The notes below the pieces were generated by a model that ran no database searches, was not told the DNA's origin, and saw nothing but the letters and a program-made list of their open reading frames with translations. This document shows, in pieces, positions 10,560 to 20,665 of a DNA stretch of 64,000 nt; the stretch's first letter is position 1; each line of letters opens with the position of its first letter. This stretch comes from Gonocerus acuteangulatus (lineage: Eukaryota > Arthropoda > Insecta > Hemiptera > Coreidae), in the NCBI GenBank assembly GCA_946811695.1, contig OX328125.1, forward strand, positions 49,755,998 to 49,819,997, given 5' to 3'. The position numbers and the translations under genes are program-made.

Positions 10560-11863
10560 AAGGTCTTGGAATCTTGGAAATCTATATTTCTAACAATAAA
10601 TTGTTTTTGTTATTTTACTTAACCAGTTTTATTGTCAAATACATTATCCAACTATAAGCAATTAAAAAATAACAAGAAATAAAACAGACAAAAAGAACCA
10701 TTGGAATAAACGAAATCAATTAATTTAAAGCTTTAAGCACTTTTTTCTCCGATTGACATCGGCTAATTAAAACTTTCTTCAGAACCTTTTTTGTAGAGCA
10801 TTTAGTAAGCTTCCGAATGGTAATCTTCCGCTTCACAAGATTGTCAACGGTTTTCGAGATACTAACGAAATTATACAAAGTTACCAAAACTTTTTTTGTC
10901 TGTTAATAAAATATTTTATTCTAACCCTTCCTTTACTCTAAACTTAACAAAAATTTCAACATATTAGTGTTGATGAAACTCCAACATGCAGAAAATGTTT
11001 CAACTGTATCCCATAATTCTAAGTGCCAAAATCAAAGACAAAGAACCCTCCCTAGGAAGGACGCTAGGCAGTTGAAAAGCTATATATCTTGGAAATCCAT
11101 ATCTCTAACATTAAATTGTTTTTCTTATTTTTCTTAACCTGTTTTATTTTCAAATACATTATCCAACAATAAGCAATTCAAAAATAACAAGGAATAAAAA
11201 ACAGACAAAAAGAACAGTTCGAATAAACGAAATCAATTACTTTAAAGTTTTAAGCTCTTATTTCTCCGATTGACATCGCCTAATCAAAACTTTCATTAGA
11301 ACCTTTTTTTTAGAGCATTTAATAAGCTTTCTAATGGTATTCTTCCGTTTACCATGATTCTCAACCTTTTTCGAGATATTAATGAAAGTAAACAAAGTTA
11401 CTAAAACTTTTTATGTCTGTTAATAAAATATTTTATTCTAACCCTTCCTTAACTCCAAACGTAACCAAAATTTCAACATATTAGTTTTGATGAAAGTAGA
11501 ACATGCAGAAAATGTTTCAACTGAATCCCATGATTCTAAGAACCCAAACCAAAAACGGTATTCAAAAAATATTTTTCCAATTTTCTCGAAAACGGTTAAA
11601 GCTATCGCCTTGAAAATGGTTTCATTCGTTTTCCTAGCCCAGGAATCATATAAAACGAGTACTTAGAAGCTTATGAACTCAAAAACGTAAGCGTTACGAT
11701 TTTTTTTGCGCGATTTTCGCCCCAAACGCCATCTTCCAGTAGGCGGATTTTGCTGGTTAACGAACTTGACCTTTCAAATTGGACGAAGGATTTTTGTACC
11801 AAATTTCATCAAAATCGGACCATTCGTCTTCTATCTAGAGAGCGAACAGACAAATATATATAA

Positions 11864-11915
<52 letters not shown>

Positions 11916-11994
11916 TCGGCACTTCCGGATTGTTTCATTGTATCAACCCTATAAGCGGGGTTCCTCCCTATGGGGGAGGGAGGAACCGCGCTAA
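10560..11994 (-). repeat. Family A repeat, copy 3, right part
   Basis: Continues copy 3 after the LINE. It holds two core blocks (tagagcatttagtaagctt, attgacatcggctaat), the tgaactcaaaaacgtaagcg block, gcgaacagacaaat before a TA microsatellite (about 11860-11911), and ends in the terminal hairpin ggttcctccctatggggga... closing with ggaaccgcgctaa at 11994. Confidence 0.85.
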
Positions 11995-12170
11995 AATGTA
12001 AGTAATTTATTGATAACGTTTTGCCTCATAATATTTTTTGTATTATGTCTTTTTAGGCGGAAATCATTTGACAAAGTAGCTATTACAATAAGAAACATAG
12101 TGTAGCCCCTGAAATTTATTTATCTAAACTCTAAAATTTTTAGCATACTTTTTAATTTTCACTACCAGGG

Positions 12171-12690
12171 TGGTGTACATCTGACCACGATTAGTTGTTG
12201 TTCCTTTGACCAGGTCAAAGGTACAACACACCTGAGTATTTTTTTTTATAATTCAACTTTTATGTTCTTCTGCTACAAATTTAAAAAAAAAATAATTAAT
12301 ATTACTATTACATATTTAGTCGCAGAGATCTGTGGTATTAAATGTCCAATGTTTAGGATCCAATATTTGAAAAAACAAACTTTAAGTGACAAGTTTATGA
12401 GAGGAGATGAAAATTTGTATGATATTGATGTTGAAGACATTGTGGCTTAACTTCCATTCCCTACTATTGCTAGTGGATCTGCTTGACAGTTAAAACATTT
12501 ATCGGTTGGACTGGATTCTTCAGCATATTCGCATAACATAATATCAATAATAGTTTTTTTTTTTGTTATGCTTATATCCTTGTCCTGCATTTATTAAACT
12601 TACAATTAATTACAATATTAATGAATAAAATTTTTTTCTGCACTTCTTTGTTGTTTTTACGTGGTCAGAGGAACAACACCCCGTGGTATT
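12171..12690 (+). mobile_element. Small DNA-transposon relic with inverted ends
   Basis: The left end reads ggtgtacatctgaccacg, then ttgttcctttgacc-a-ggtcaaaggtacaac, a perfect local palindrome. The right end near 12660-12690 reads cgtggtcagaggaacaacacc, the reverse complement of the same motif. Between them is a transposase-like C-terminal fragment. Repeated subterminal motifs of this sort usually bind a transposase. No clear target duplication was found, so the ends are approximate and the superfamily is not assigned. Confidence 0.45.
12262..12450 (+). pseudogene. Possible transposase C-terminal fragment
   Basis: A 62-residue frame whose second half (GDENLYDIDVEDIVA) looks like the acidic tail closing many DDE transposases. 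After the TAA stop the same frame continues LPFPTIASGS, so the stop may be a mutation or the fragment may be out of context. No catalytic motif is present. The assignment rests on composition and on the flanking inverted ends and remains tentative. Confidence 0.3.
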
Positions 12691-14237
12691 AATTTCCCGT
12701 GAATTTGGCATGGAGTATTAAGTTTTGCGAGTATTTTGTAGTGCGATTTTTTAAGGTGGTCCTAACCCTGTCAGACATTGATGACCCAGCCTCCCTCCTA
12801 TTGAAGACCAATAGCTATCCTGCGCCGTATTAATATTGAAAGGATTATTTCAGTTAACATAGGGCGTTCCTAGTCTTCACTAGCCAGATTACTGACACAA
12901 ACGAAAACATCTATCACATTCGACAAGCGAACTAAAAAATATTAAAAGTGTAATACATTTTTGCAAAACTAAGTTGATTAATAGAAGAACGCATTTTATA
13001 ACTATTATCCTTTATTGTCCTAAATAATAAATACAAAAGATAACGATGTAATAATGTAAAAATTATTTTTTAACACAAAAATGCAGAAAATTAAGTAAAA
13101 CTTATAATTAAGACATTTTAAAGACTTGAATATTGTCTTCTTTCAAAGCGTTATAATGAAATACATTACGGCACACTGAATTTTCGGTACATTGACTTCT
13201 CCCAGGCTAATGTTTATAGGGGTGATATTAAAAGCCCATATTTATAGTAAATGAAAACTGTTTCCAGACCGTAATTTCTACCTTGTAATGAATTATTCAA
13301 GGCCCTATTCATAACTTAATTTATGAATGGAATAAATCAGACAGGGCATATAAACATTTATACCTAGTACGAGTAGTATAAATGATTTCACGTGACCCTC
13401 ATCCTTGCCTAAATCTTTTATAGTCTTTACTTATACGAACCTACTTTATATTCCTGAGTTTCATCAAGTCGCTCATTCATCTCTAAGGTGATAGTGCTAT
13501 CACTTTTTGTAATTACTTAATTACAAGAAACATGTTTTCTGCTGTGAGAGCAGGGAATATGTCCAACGGGCCCAATGGCTAAACCTTCAAATGAATTGAT
13601 TTCCAAGGTGATATCCTTAATCGTTTTGGACAAAAGCGGAAGTATAAAGGGATGTATCCAATACCTACGCCGATTTTTACGGCATGCCCCTATACGTAAA
13701 AACATGTATGCCAACATAAATGCTTCATCAATGCCCGTGGCTAGCTGGTGGCCGTAGTGGTGGCTCATGTGCGGCTCCCATGGTGGCACCACCGGTGGCA
13801 TGTCCGTGGAGGTCCAGCGTGCAAAGGGCCTTAAATTTATATAATAATAATAATAATATAAAGTGGTTTTCTAGTAATCGTTTGGGTCCTTTATTTTTTA
13901 ATGTGTTTTTTTTTTATTCTCTTTAGCAGTAAATGAGTTAAAAACTAGGGAGATAAAAGGAGTTCGTATTATTTTTTTTTTTAATTATAGGTGCTCTGAC
14001 TCCTAGGGTCATTAGCACCACATATTATTATTATTTTTATGTTTGTTGTAATGCTTTTCTGAAGAAAAACGTAACGTCAAATAGACAAGGGATTTCGAGT
14101 TGGCATCTCATTTGGCAATTCATTCAAGTAGTTTTGTAACAGAAAAATGTGACTTTACCGCTAAAAAACAACAAGAAAAGAACTATTAACAATTTACCTT
14201 ACAATTTTCCAAATATCATGAGAAATAAGGATTATAG
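12691..14237. other. No gene recognised; small hairpin-tail relic
   Basis: Mostly A+T-rich. A G+C-richer patch at 13720-13830 and overlapping open frames around 13517-13926 show no domain. At 13968-14030 a T-run followed by aggtgctctgactcctaggg and tcattagcacca is the same type of hairpin-ended retro-tail as 9032-9108. Confidence 0.4.
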
Positions 14238-14300
14238 GGTCTCCCCATGGCCCAGTGGCTAACGCCTTCGATTCTGATGCCCAATAGATAGCGTAGTATT
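14238..14300 (+). repeat. tRNA-like SINE head fragment
   Basis: ctccccatggcccagtggct followed by aacgcc resembles a tRNA 5' half with an A-box. No B-box or acceptor closure follows before the T-rich stretch, so this is a SINE fragment, not a tRNA gene. Confidence 0.4.
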
Positions 14301-14334
14301 TTTTTTTATATAAATATAAATATATATATATAGG

Positions 14335-14470
14335 GTGTCAGATAAGAACTAACTTTATTTAATCCTGCTGAGGCTTTTATAGCCTCAGCTTGTTTATTTA
14401 CAACGTATTGTCTTTCCTCTCCCCAAACAACCCCCTAGCTTTTCGGAAACTTTACTTAGCACAAGAAACA
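14335..14470 (-). repeat. Gypsy-like 3' LTR (left end)
   Basis: Matches 18881-18968 almost base for base through tctttcctctcccc. It contains a perfect hairpin, gctgaggc (14367-14374) / gcctcagc (14382-14389), just as in the other LTR. The inner boundary cannot be fixed because the partner LTR is truncated; it may extend to about 14640. Confidence 0.65.
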
Positions 14471-14652
14471 ATACAATACGCTAGAGAGGAAAGAAAAGAA
14501 AAGTAAAAAAAAATACATAAAATAATAATAAAAAAAAAAACTAGACTCAGAAAAATGAAAATAATAACTAAACTTTAACAAAAGGAAATAACTTAACTTA
14601 CATGCTAGGAACAACTATAAACCTATGTACACTCCCGTTACCACTACACTAC

Positions 14653-15982
14653 TCAACCGGTATCACCTTCTGGTGGTCTTCTACTTGGTACTTTCAGCTG
14701 TTCTACATGCACATTCCGCTGTCGACAAGGTTCTTCCCGGGACCTGATGATGACGATATTGTGTTCTCTGAGGCCTACCACCGTATAAGGTCCATCATAC
14801 CTGAGTTCCTGTGTATTCCGGTTCGATGGTATCCGACGAAAGACAGTGTCACCTATTTTCAAGGGTGCGACGGGATCTTGGACGCGAAGATTATGCTTTG
14901 TCATCCTGTTGTTGTTTCTCTCGCTGAAGTCGGGCTCGCGTCTCACGGGCAATTCTTCGTTGATTTGCCCTTAACTGAACTACTGAAGATACAACTCCAG
15001 GATCCCCAGGTGCCTCACGCACGTCTCTACTCAGCCGCAGGTTTCCGAATAGAATAGAACTTCCTAATAGAAACGGCGTGAACCCCGTGGCTGTGTGCAC
15101 GGAGTGATTATATGCCGTAATTCCTATCTCCATCGCATCCTCCCCAGTTAGTCCACGGTCTGCTTGGATGATTCGCAAGTGTTCGCTTTGAGTGTTGTGG
15201 ACAGGTTCAATCGCGCCGTGACTTTGCGGGTGGCCAGGTGTTGTGATATGCAGTTCTGTGTTTCACCGCTGAAGGAGGTCTTTTACATCATTGTTGCGGA
15301 ACTCGCGGACTCCGTCCGTGATCAGCAGTTCGGGCGTTCCGTACACCTGGTTGGGGTCTCAGGTGGGCCTCAGAAGGCTTTTGACCACTTCGTTAGCACT
15401 TTTGGCGATGATTGGAACAGCCATCACTATTTTACTGAAGACATCTACCATCGTGACTCAAGATTGGTTGGTCCACGTGAACACGTCTGCCTGTACGACG
15501 AGGAGCGGGCTCTTAGGGGTAGGTTTTCATCCTGCTGTGTTTGTGGGGGCCTCCTATCGTACTTTGTCTTGCTACAAATACTGCATTCCGAATATTTCTT
15601 CTTGAGACTCGCGAGAGTTTCTGTTATCCCCTGATGGTTAGAGTTAGCTTTGTGCTGCGCTACACTCTATCTCTGTCTAACGCTATCTTATACACCTCAC
15701 AAACTTCCTGTCGACACCGTTGCGCTCCCGCTCCCAGAGTTTAGTGATCCTGTCCCACACGGCAGCGTTGCCAACGTATAAGTACGTCGCCGTGCCCGGC
15801 ACTGATGCGTCCTCAAGGAGTCTGCAAAGTACGTCATCTCCCGCACTGGTAGGTGCTCGAACGGTGCACTTTAAGCTTGAACGTGTTTTTCGGCTGTAAG
15901 TGATCTGGCGAGTACCGGTTGTGGTGGACTTCCAAATGATGTGCCTCTTCTTCCATACGACTATAGCATCTATTTCCACCAT
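14653..15982 (-). pseudogene. Gypsy-like integrase region, broken
   Basis: In the last part, 14653-14952, KIGDTVFRR and GPYTVVGLREHNIVI are typical of the integrase C-terminal SH3-like domain of gypsy elements. Upstream, 14891-15178 holds YNHSVHTATGFTPF, a strongly conserved block at the end of the integrase core. Between 15180 and 15680 core pieces occur in different frames (a VHVD...ILSHDG block and an AIEPVHN block), separated by several stops and frameshifts. The stretch 15683-15982 is open but not clearly recognisable. The integrase is not functional. Confidence 0.7.
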
Positions 15983-17091
15983 AGACTGCGCTCCTCATCC
16001 GGGTTCCAGTCTTGAAAGAACTGGCGGAGGGATGGACCTCCCTCTGTTGTGTTTGTTGTCGTAACGTTGACGTGCTGCAGACAAGAAAGCCAATCGGCGA
16101 CGGCTATCTCCTTGCCTGGAGTATAGTACACCTGGAAATTGTATTGGGCGAGCTTCTTTTTATACCTCAAAACTCTAGCCGAGGTTTTCTTGAGTGTCGC
16201 AACCCACTTAAGAGCTTTGTGGTCAGTTTTTACGACAAACTTCCGCCCGTAGAGCTACGGTCGAAAATGATCCGTGGCCCAGACAATTCCAAGTAGTTCG
16301 CGTTCGAGACCACTGTACCTCTCTTCCGTCTCCGTGAGGCGTCGACTAGCATACGCTACAGGTCTTTCTCCGTCTCGCCAATGCTGGGCGAGGACTGCTC
16401 CTAAAGCGTAGTAGCTTCTGTGGTCAACAGGAATGTTTACTCAAAATCCGGGAACGCCAGAACTGGTTCTACCATAAGTCTTTCTATGCACTTCTTTGCT
16501 TTCAGGCCCATCTCCGGTGTAACTTTAACCCGCCGCCCCTTTTTTAACAGGTCGTTCAGTTCTGCGAGGTCACGTGCCATGTCCGGCACGAACCGCTGAT
16601 AGTAGTTTAGGGGTCCCAGGAGTCATCGAATGCCCATATGCCCTTAACAAAAGTGTAGTCCTAGCCCGCTTAAGAACTCGTCCATCAATCTCTGGAAGTT
16701 GGTTTGCGCGTTCTCGAGTCCAAGCGGCATCCTAGTGAATTGATAGAGTCCTCGCTCGAATGAGAATGCAGTTTTTTCTTCGTCCTTGGGATGCATCTTA
16801 ATATGGTGGTATCCAGCCTTAAGGTCCAGAATGCTGAAGATCTGGGCACCACATAGTCTGTCTACGATATCGGCGAGTCTGGGCAGTGGGTATTTCTCGT
16901 CCTTTGTCACGGTATTCTACTACTACCCTATATTTCCCCGGCGATCCATCTTTAGAGACAGCCCACAAGGGGCTGTTGAATCCCGATGAGCATGGCACAA
17001 TTATACCTTGTTCCAACAGCGCTTGGATCTCTTTTGCAATAGGAGCTTTTAGCGCTTGAGAGTATCGTCGCCCTTGACATAAACTACTCAA
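15970..17091 (-). pseudogene. Gypsy-like RT and RNase H, broken
   Basis: Reading downward from 17091, the RT fingers appear as KEIQALLEQGIIVPCSSGF and NSPLWAVSKDG. A frameshift leads to KDEKYPLPRLADIVDRL, FSILDLKAGYHHI (palm motif A) and FTRMPLGLENA (motif B). The next motif, the catalytic YxDD, is absent: the sequence passes from GLHFC to a stop and then to a later block, LNYYQRFVPDMA, of the RT connection. RNase H/connection remnants follow ([30 protein letters not shown]) up to YTPGKEIAVADWLS, with an amber stop between the first two. Loss of motif C would abolish polymerisation. Confidence 0.75.
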
Positions 17092-17875
17092 TCCTCGGTC
17101 AATTGGATTTCATGTCTCGTTCTCCCTGTTGCACTAAGGGGTTGATCTTCCCGGTAATTCACGTCCGAGTACTCTTTGATCAACGCCTGTAGTTTTCCGT
17201 TGTCAGACTTTATAACGCCAACCTTCAACTTCTCGTCGTTGCCTCCTCTTGGACACAAGTAGTGTTTATCGCCCACTTGCACTCTCCATTGCGCTCCTGA
17301 AGCTTCCACTTTGCTGCCCAACGCTGTTAAAGCGTCGCACCCAAGGATCCCTTGATATACCCGAGACATGCTGGGGACGATAAGAGCTATGAGTGACCTG
17401 CCATCATTTCTCCATTTTCTGGACGGGAACGCCATCTCTCCAAGTACTTTGCAGCTACCACCTACCGTCACTAGTTGACACTGACACTCCCGGAACTCTC
17501 CCTTCATCCATTTACGTCGCCCGTTCTCCAGCGTTTCTGCACTAACAAGGGTACATGTGCTGCCTGTGTCTATCTGCCAACGGACTCTTGCTCCCTCTAT
17601 GATTGTCAACCCACAAGTCTCGTCACTGGTTACTGGTGTTGGGTCGCCTCGCGTGGTCCACCTTCCTCATTGTGTTTCCTTCTAGTTTGAAAGTTTCCCA
17701 ACACAGCAGCATACGACGTAATGGTTTTATTCGGGCGGCGCTCCCACTCTCCTTCCTCGTCGCTGGTGTCATCATAATCAATTTCAGACCTGGCCTCACA
17801 CTTCCGTGAACTTGCTCTGTTAACGCGATGGAAGTTCACCTCCATATTTTCGTAAATATGGGCACTGGTGCGCAA
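17088..17875 (-). pseudogene. Gypsy-like protease region
   Basis: The frame 17088-17609 carries RWQIDTGSTCTLVSAETL, the aspartic-protease active site (DTGS) with its hydrophobic surround. About 100 residues on, GILGCDALTALGSKVE fits the flap/C-terminal part. The upstream linker 17630-17875 is in a different frame, so at least one frameshift separates gag from protease; whether an original programmed shift existed cannot be judged. Confidence 0.7.
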
Positions 17876-18803
17876 CGTGTCCTAGATCGTTGCACACGAA
17901 ACACCTGATTCTAAGGCATCGCGTGGCTATGAGACCTGGTCGTCCACACTCAAAACACTTCCTCTCCGACCGGTTGTCCCTCCGCCGGCTGGTCTCCTTC
18001 CATCCTGAGTCGCGCCGCACGGAATCTTTCTCTCTTTGGGGCAGGAAAGTCCCGTTGAGGTCTCTCTGGGGCATAAAATTCCCGCTGGTGTCCCCTCTTG
18101 ACCATGGTCCATGGTTCTTCTTCCGTCCTTCCTCTACCATCTTTTGAGCAACGTTGATAAATGTCTCGTAGTCACCGAGCGTTTTGCCCGTTTCCCGACC
18201 CTGGTGCACTTTCAGTACTCGTTGAAGCACGAGCACCGTCGCGCTGGTCTCTGCTGATTCCGGCACCTCACTCAGCTTATCTATGATTTTATTGTACCAT
18301 GCTATCAAACGCGCGGCAAAACTTTCCGGGGCTTTCGTTTCACGTAGCATTTTGATGAAATCTTCTTCCGGGGCCCAGCGTCCTCCTCCGTAAGCTTCCT
18401 TCAATCTGGATTTAATGTCGTCCTATTTCGTGTTGGTGTCACTCTGAATTTGATTTAGGATGCTACGTTTCACTCGGCCAATTAGCGCAGCTTTCAACGT
18501 CTTAGCATCGCTTCCGTCGAGCCACCCTGCCGACTCCTTGGCGTCTATGGCGTCGTGGAGACGTGTCCCATCCTTCAGGAAATGAGCCAATTTGCCAACG
18601 TCTCCGGACAACCTGTCGATTTGGCTAATAGCCGTCCTCATGTCCTGAGCACAGGCTGCTTTCAATTTTAGCCACTGAATTGCGGTCACTGCGTCCGTCA
18701 TTCTCTTCAGGTTAAGTCTATCTTGCACGGTTTCGCGATTTTTCCGAGCCGTCATGAATCGCTTCCCGCCGCGACGTATCACAACTCCCGGGTTTCGGCA
18801 CAA
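17820..18803 (-). pseudogene. Gypsy-like gag with zinc knuckles
   Basis: Two blocks in the same frame (18423-18803 and 17820-18404) are separated by an in-frame TAG at 18423-18425, so gag is one frame with a nonsense mutation. The C-terminus has two zinc knuckles. The second, CFVCNDLGHVAHQC, is canonical CX2CX4HX4C. The first, CFECGRPGLIATRC, has Leu where His is expected and would not coordinate zinc normally. Upstream is a helical, charged capsid-like region without distinctive motifs. Confidence 0.7.
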
Positions 18804-18880
18804 CTTACGTGCAGTTTAACGGGATAGATTTTTTAGATAGAAAAAGGGTAATAGAACACTGGGACACACAGACTAGACGG

Positions 18881-18968
18881 GTGTCAGATAAGAACTAACT
18901 TTATTATATCCTGCTGAGGCTTTTATAGCCTCAGCTTGTTTATTTACAACATACTGTCTTTCCTCTCC
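18881..18968 (-). repeat. Gypsy-like 5' LTR remnant (right end)
   Basis: About 88 bp matching the left LTR, with a few differences (ttattatatcc for ttatttaatcc; catact for cgtatt). The rest is replaced by a TA microsatellite from 18971. The divergence shows the insertion is not recent. Confidence 0.75.
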
Positions 18969-18969
18969 C

Positions 18970-18970
<1 letters not shown>

Positions 18971-19049
<79 letters not shown>
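18971..19049. repeat. TA microsatellite
   Basis: Almost pure TA with one phase slip. It abuts the truncated LTR. Confidence 0.9.
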
Positions 19050-19109
19050 GTATTATTCTTGTGGATGACCCTAAATATTTCTTAATGCTTTTCGTTCTTT
19101 TAGGCTTAG

Positions 19110-19215
19110 GGTCGGGAAGAAGTAGTACTTCCTTGTGCCAAACCACTTTATTTTTTCCTGCCCTACATGTTTCGTGCTTAATTCATTCGCACCTCATCAG
19201 TGGCACTTCTTGCTA
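19110..19215 (-). mobile_element. Penelope-like element terminal fragment
   Basis: Contains the hammerhead-like motif described separately. On the minus strand this is followed by gggcaggaaaaaataaagtg, an A-rich leader like the one following the motif in the other Penelope-type ends of this window (ggcaaaataaaacc at 36.1 kb; aataaatatgacac at 27.1 kb). No coding part remains. Confidence 0.5.
19157..19206 (-). ncRNA. Hammerhead-ribozyme-like motif
   Basis: On the minus strand the order is CUGAUGA, a stem II hairpin (GUGC ... GCAC), GAAA, then CAUGUA. The two invariant core strands CUGANGA and GAAA are exact. Stem III would be two pairs (A-U, C-G) closed by AU, leaving a GUA cleavage triplet that satisfies NUH. 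Stem I can form from UGCC before the core and GGCA after it, with an A:G at the junction. Very short stem III and type I topology are known for hammerheads in Penelope-like elements. Found by eye; neither folded nor tested. Confidence 0.6.
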
Positions 19216-20517
19216 AGAAGTCCTCTCGTCTCCTCATGCAGGGGTAATCGCGCTCAGATGAGGCAGTTCTGCGAAAGAGACTTCTTAATGATTATAATAT
19301 TTCTAATGATTATTATTAATACTCATCAATTCGGGGATAGCGTTAGCACAGGAAGATGCATAATTTGGAGGATAATAATTCCGACTGCGTCATCTTAATG
19401 GATTTCAATAAAAAACTTATTCGTTCTGTCATTTTGAAAGCTCAAAATAAAACTTCTTTATAGGTCGAATTCAACTAAAGCAATACTTTTTAAACTTCTG
19501 TCACAGGTCCTAGAGCCGTTCAGCTTTACTCCTAATAGGGCGGACCTATCAAAGTTCGCCTAGAGTTTCTTTTTGGAGAACACTTATTAGATAATAGACA
19601 ATGATAATGTCAATATTCCCTCTGACAATGAATGGTGTACAAGAAAACTTCTTTTAAGAGAATGTCTATTCATGTTGGAGGAGATAATTGTAAGTTTATT
19701 GCACGGAACTAATTTGTTATGAAAACTAATCTGAAGGTTTGGTTCCGCCAATAAATCTAGAAATACTGCTTTGAACAATGACTCTGGCATTCATCTCTTT
19801 CTTATGTTATAATAAAGCCGTCACTTTACTGCAGTTCTTTCGACTTCATGAAAGAAGCCTATAAGGAAATCGCTTCATGACCCGATTGTTTACTAGTATT
19901 CAATTTAATATGAGAAGTCGGGTTATTGTAATTTATTCTCTTCTTGTTCGCGTTTCTGTCTGCCAGACACTTGTTTTATTTTAATATGTTGCAGTTCGGT
20001 TTCAGAGTTAGTCCATTCTTTCTGCCAGTAATTTAATGTATTATTTTTGCTTTTCTGCATTAGTCTGTAGACGTAATTTTCTTAATGTTAGTTTAGGCTA
20101 ATAAGTCTACTATAATTCCCAGTGAAATGTCTTCATCTTGACGTAATCACTTCATGTTGAAAACATCATCACTTGTTTGTTCTTGGTTCGAAATAAGAAT
20201 ACGCCCGTAAAAATCTCAATAACGATAGCTTGTGCTGTAAATGAACCTCACGGAACGTAATGAACTTAATGAGTGAGTACATGTTGTTATGTTCTGGTGT
20301 ATTGATTACTGTTAATGCTAGAATTCGTTAATTTCTGCAGTATATTTCGTAGAGAAGTCAGCAAGTGTTATAACAGTCGAAACTTAGACTACAGACAAAC
20401 AAAACTTACTTCTCAATTATTTTGAGGAGTTTACTACATTTATTGAAAAAATGGACAAACAATTTTATCTCGTGCATGTACTGTTGTACTAGATAAGTAT
20501 GTTATTTTTTGTCTACT
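19216..20517. other. No feature recognised
   Basis: A+T-rich, short chance frames only. Confidence 0.5.
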
Positions 20518-20665
20518 CTTTTTTTTTTCATAATATTAATTATTACATTAAAATCCAATTTATATGTATATTTCAGCAAAGAAATACGTGTAGTATACAA
20601 TTATGGATGGATCAGTTAGTTAAAAATAAACTCCCAAGAAGGAAGGCTACTTCAACGATGAAAAA
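20518..20665 (+). repeat. LINE 3' tail relic
   Basis: Matches the end of the LINE at 10430-10555: T-run, aatacgtgtagtat, then aataaactccca and ggctacttcaacg. Only the 3' UTR is present, an extreme 5' truncation of the same LINE family. Confidence 0.6.

Larger units (their letters stand above)
14335..18968 (-). mobile_element. Decayed Ty3/gypsy-like LTR retrotransposon
   Basis: Read on the minus strand the order is LTR remnant, gag with zinc knuckles, protease, reverse transcriptase, RNase H, integrase, LTR. This PR-RT-RH-IN order is diagnostic of the Ty3/gypsy group. The two ends share tgtcagataagaactaac and the next ~85 bases. Frameshifts, in-frame stops and at least one internal deletion break every enzymatic domain, so it is dead. 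A TA microsatellite replaces the outer part of the right-hand LTR. Confidence 0.85.

Noticed and set aside
14238..14300. Functional tRNA gene
   Set aside because: A-box-like text only; no B-box at the right distance and no acceptor stem.
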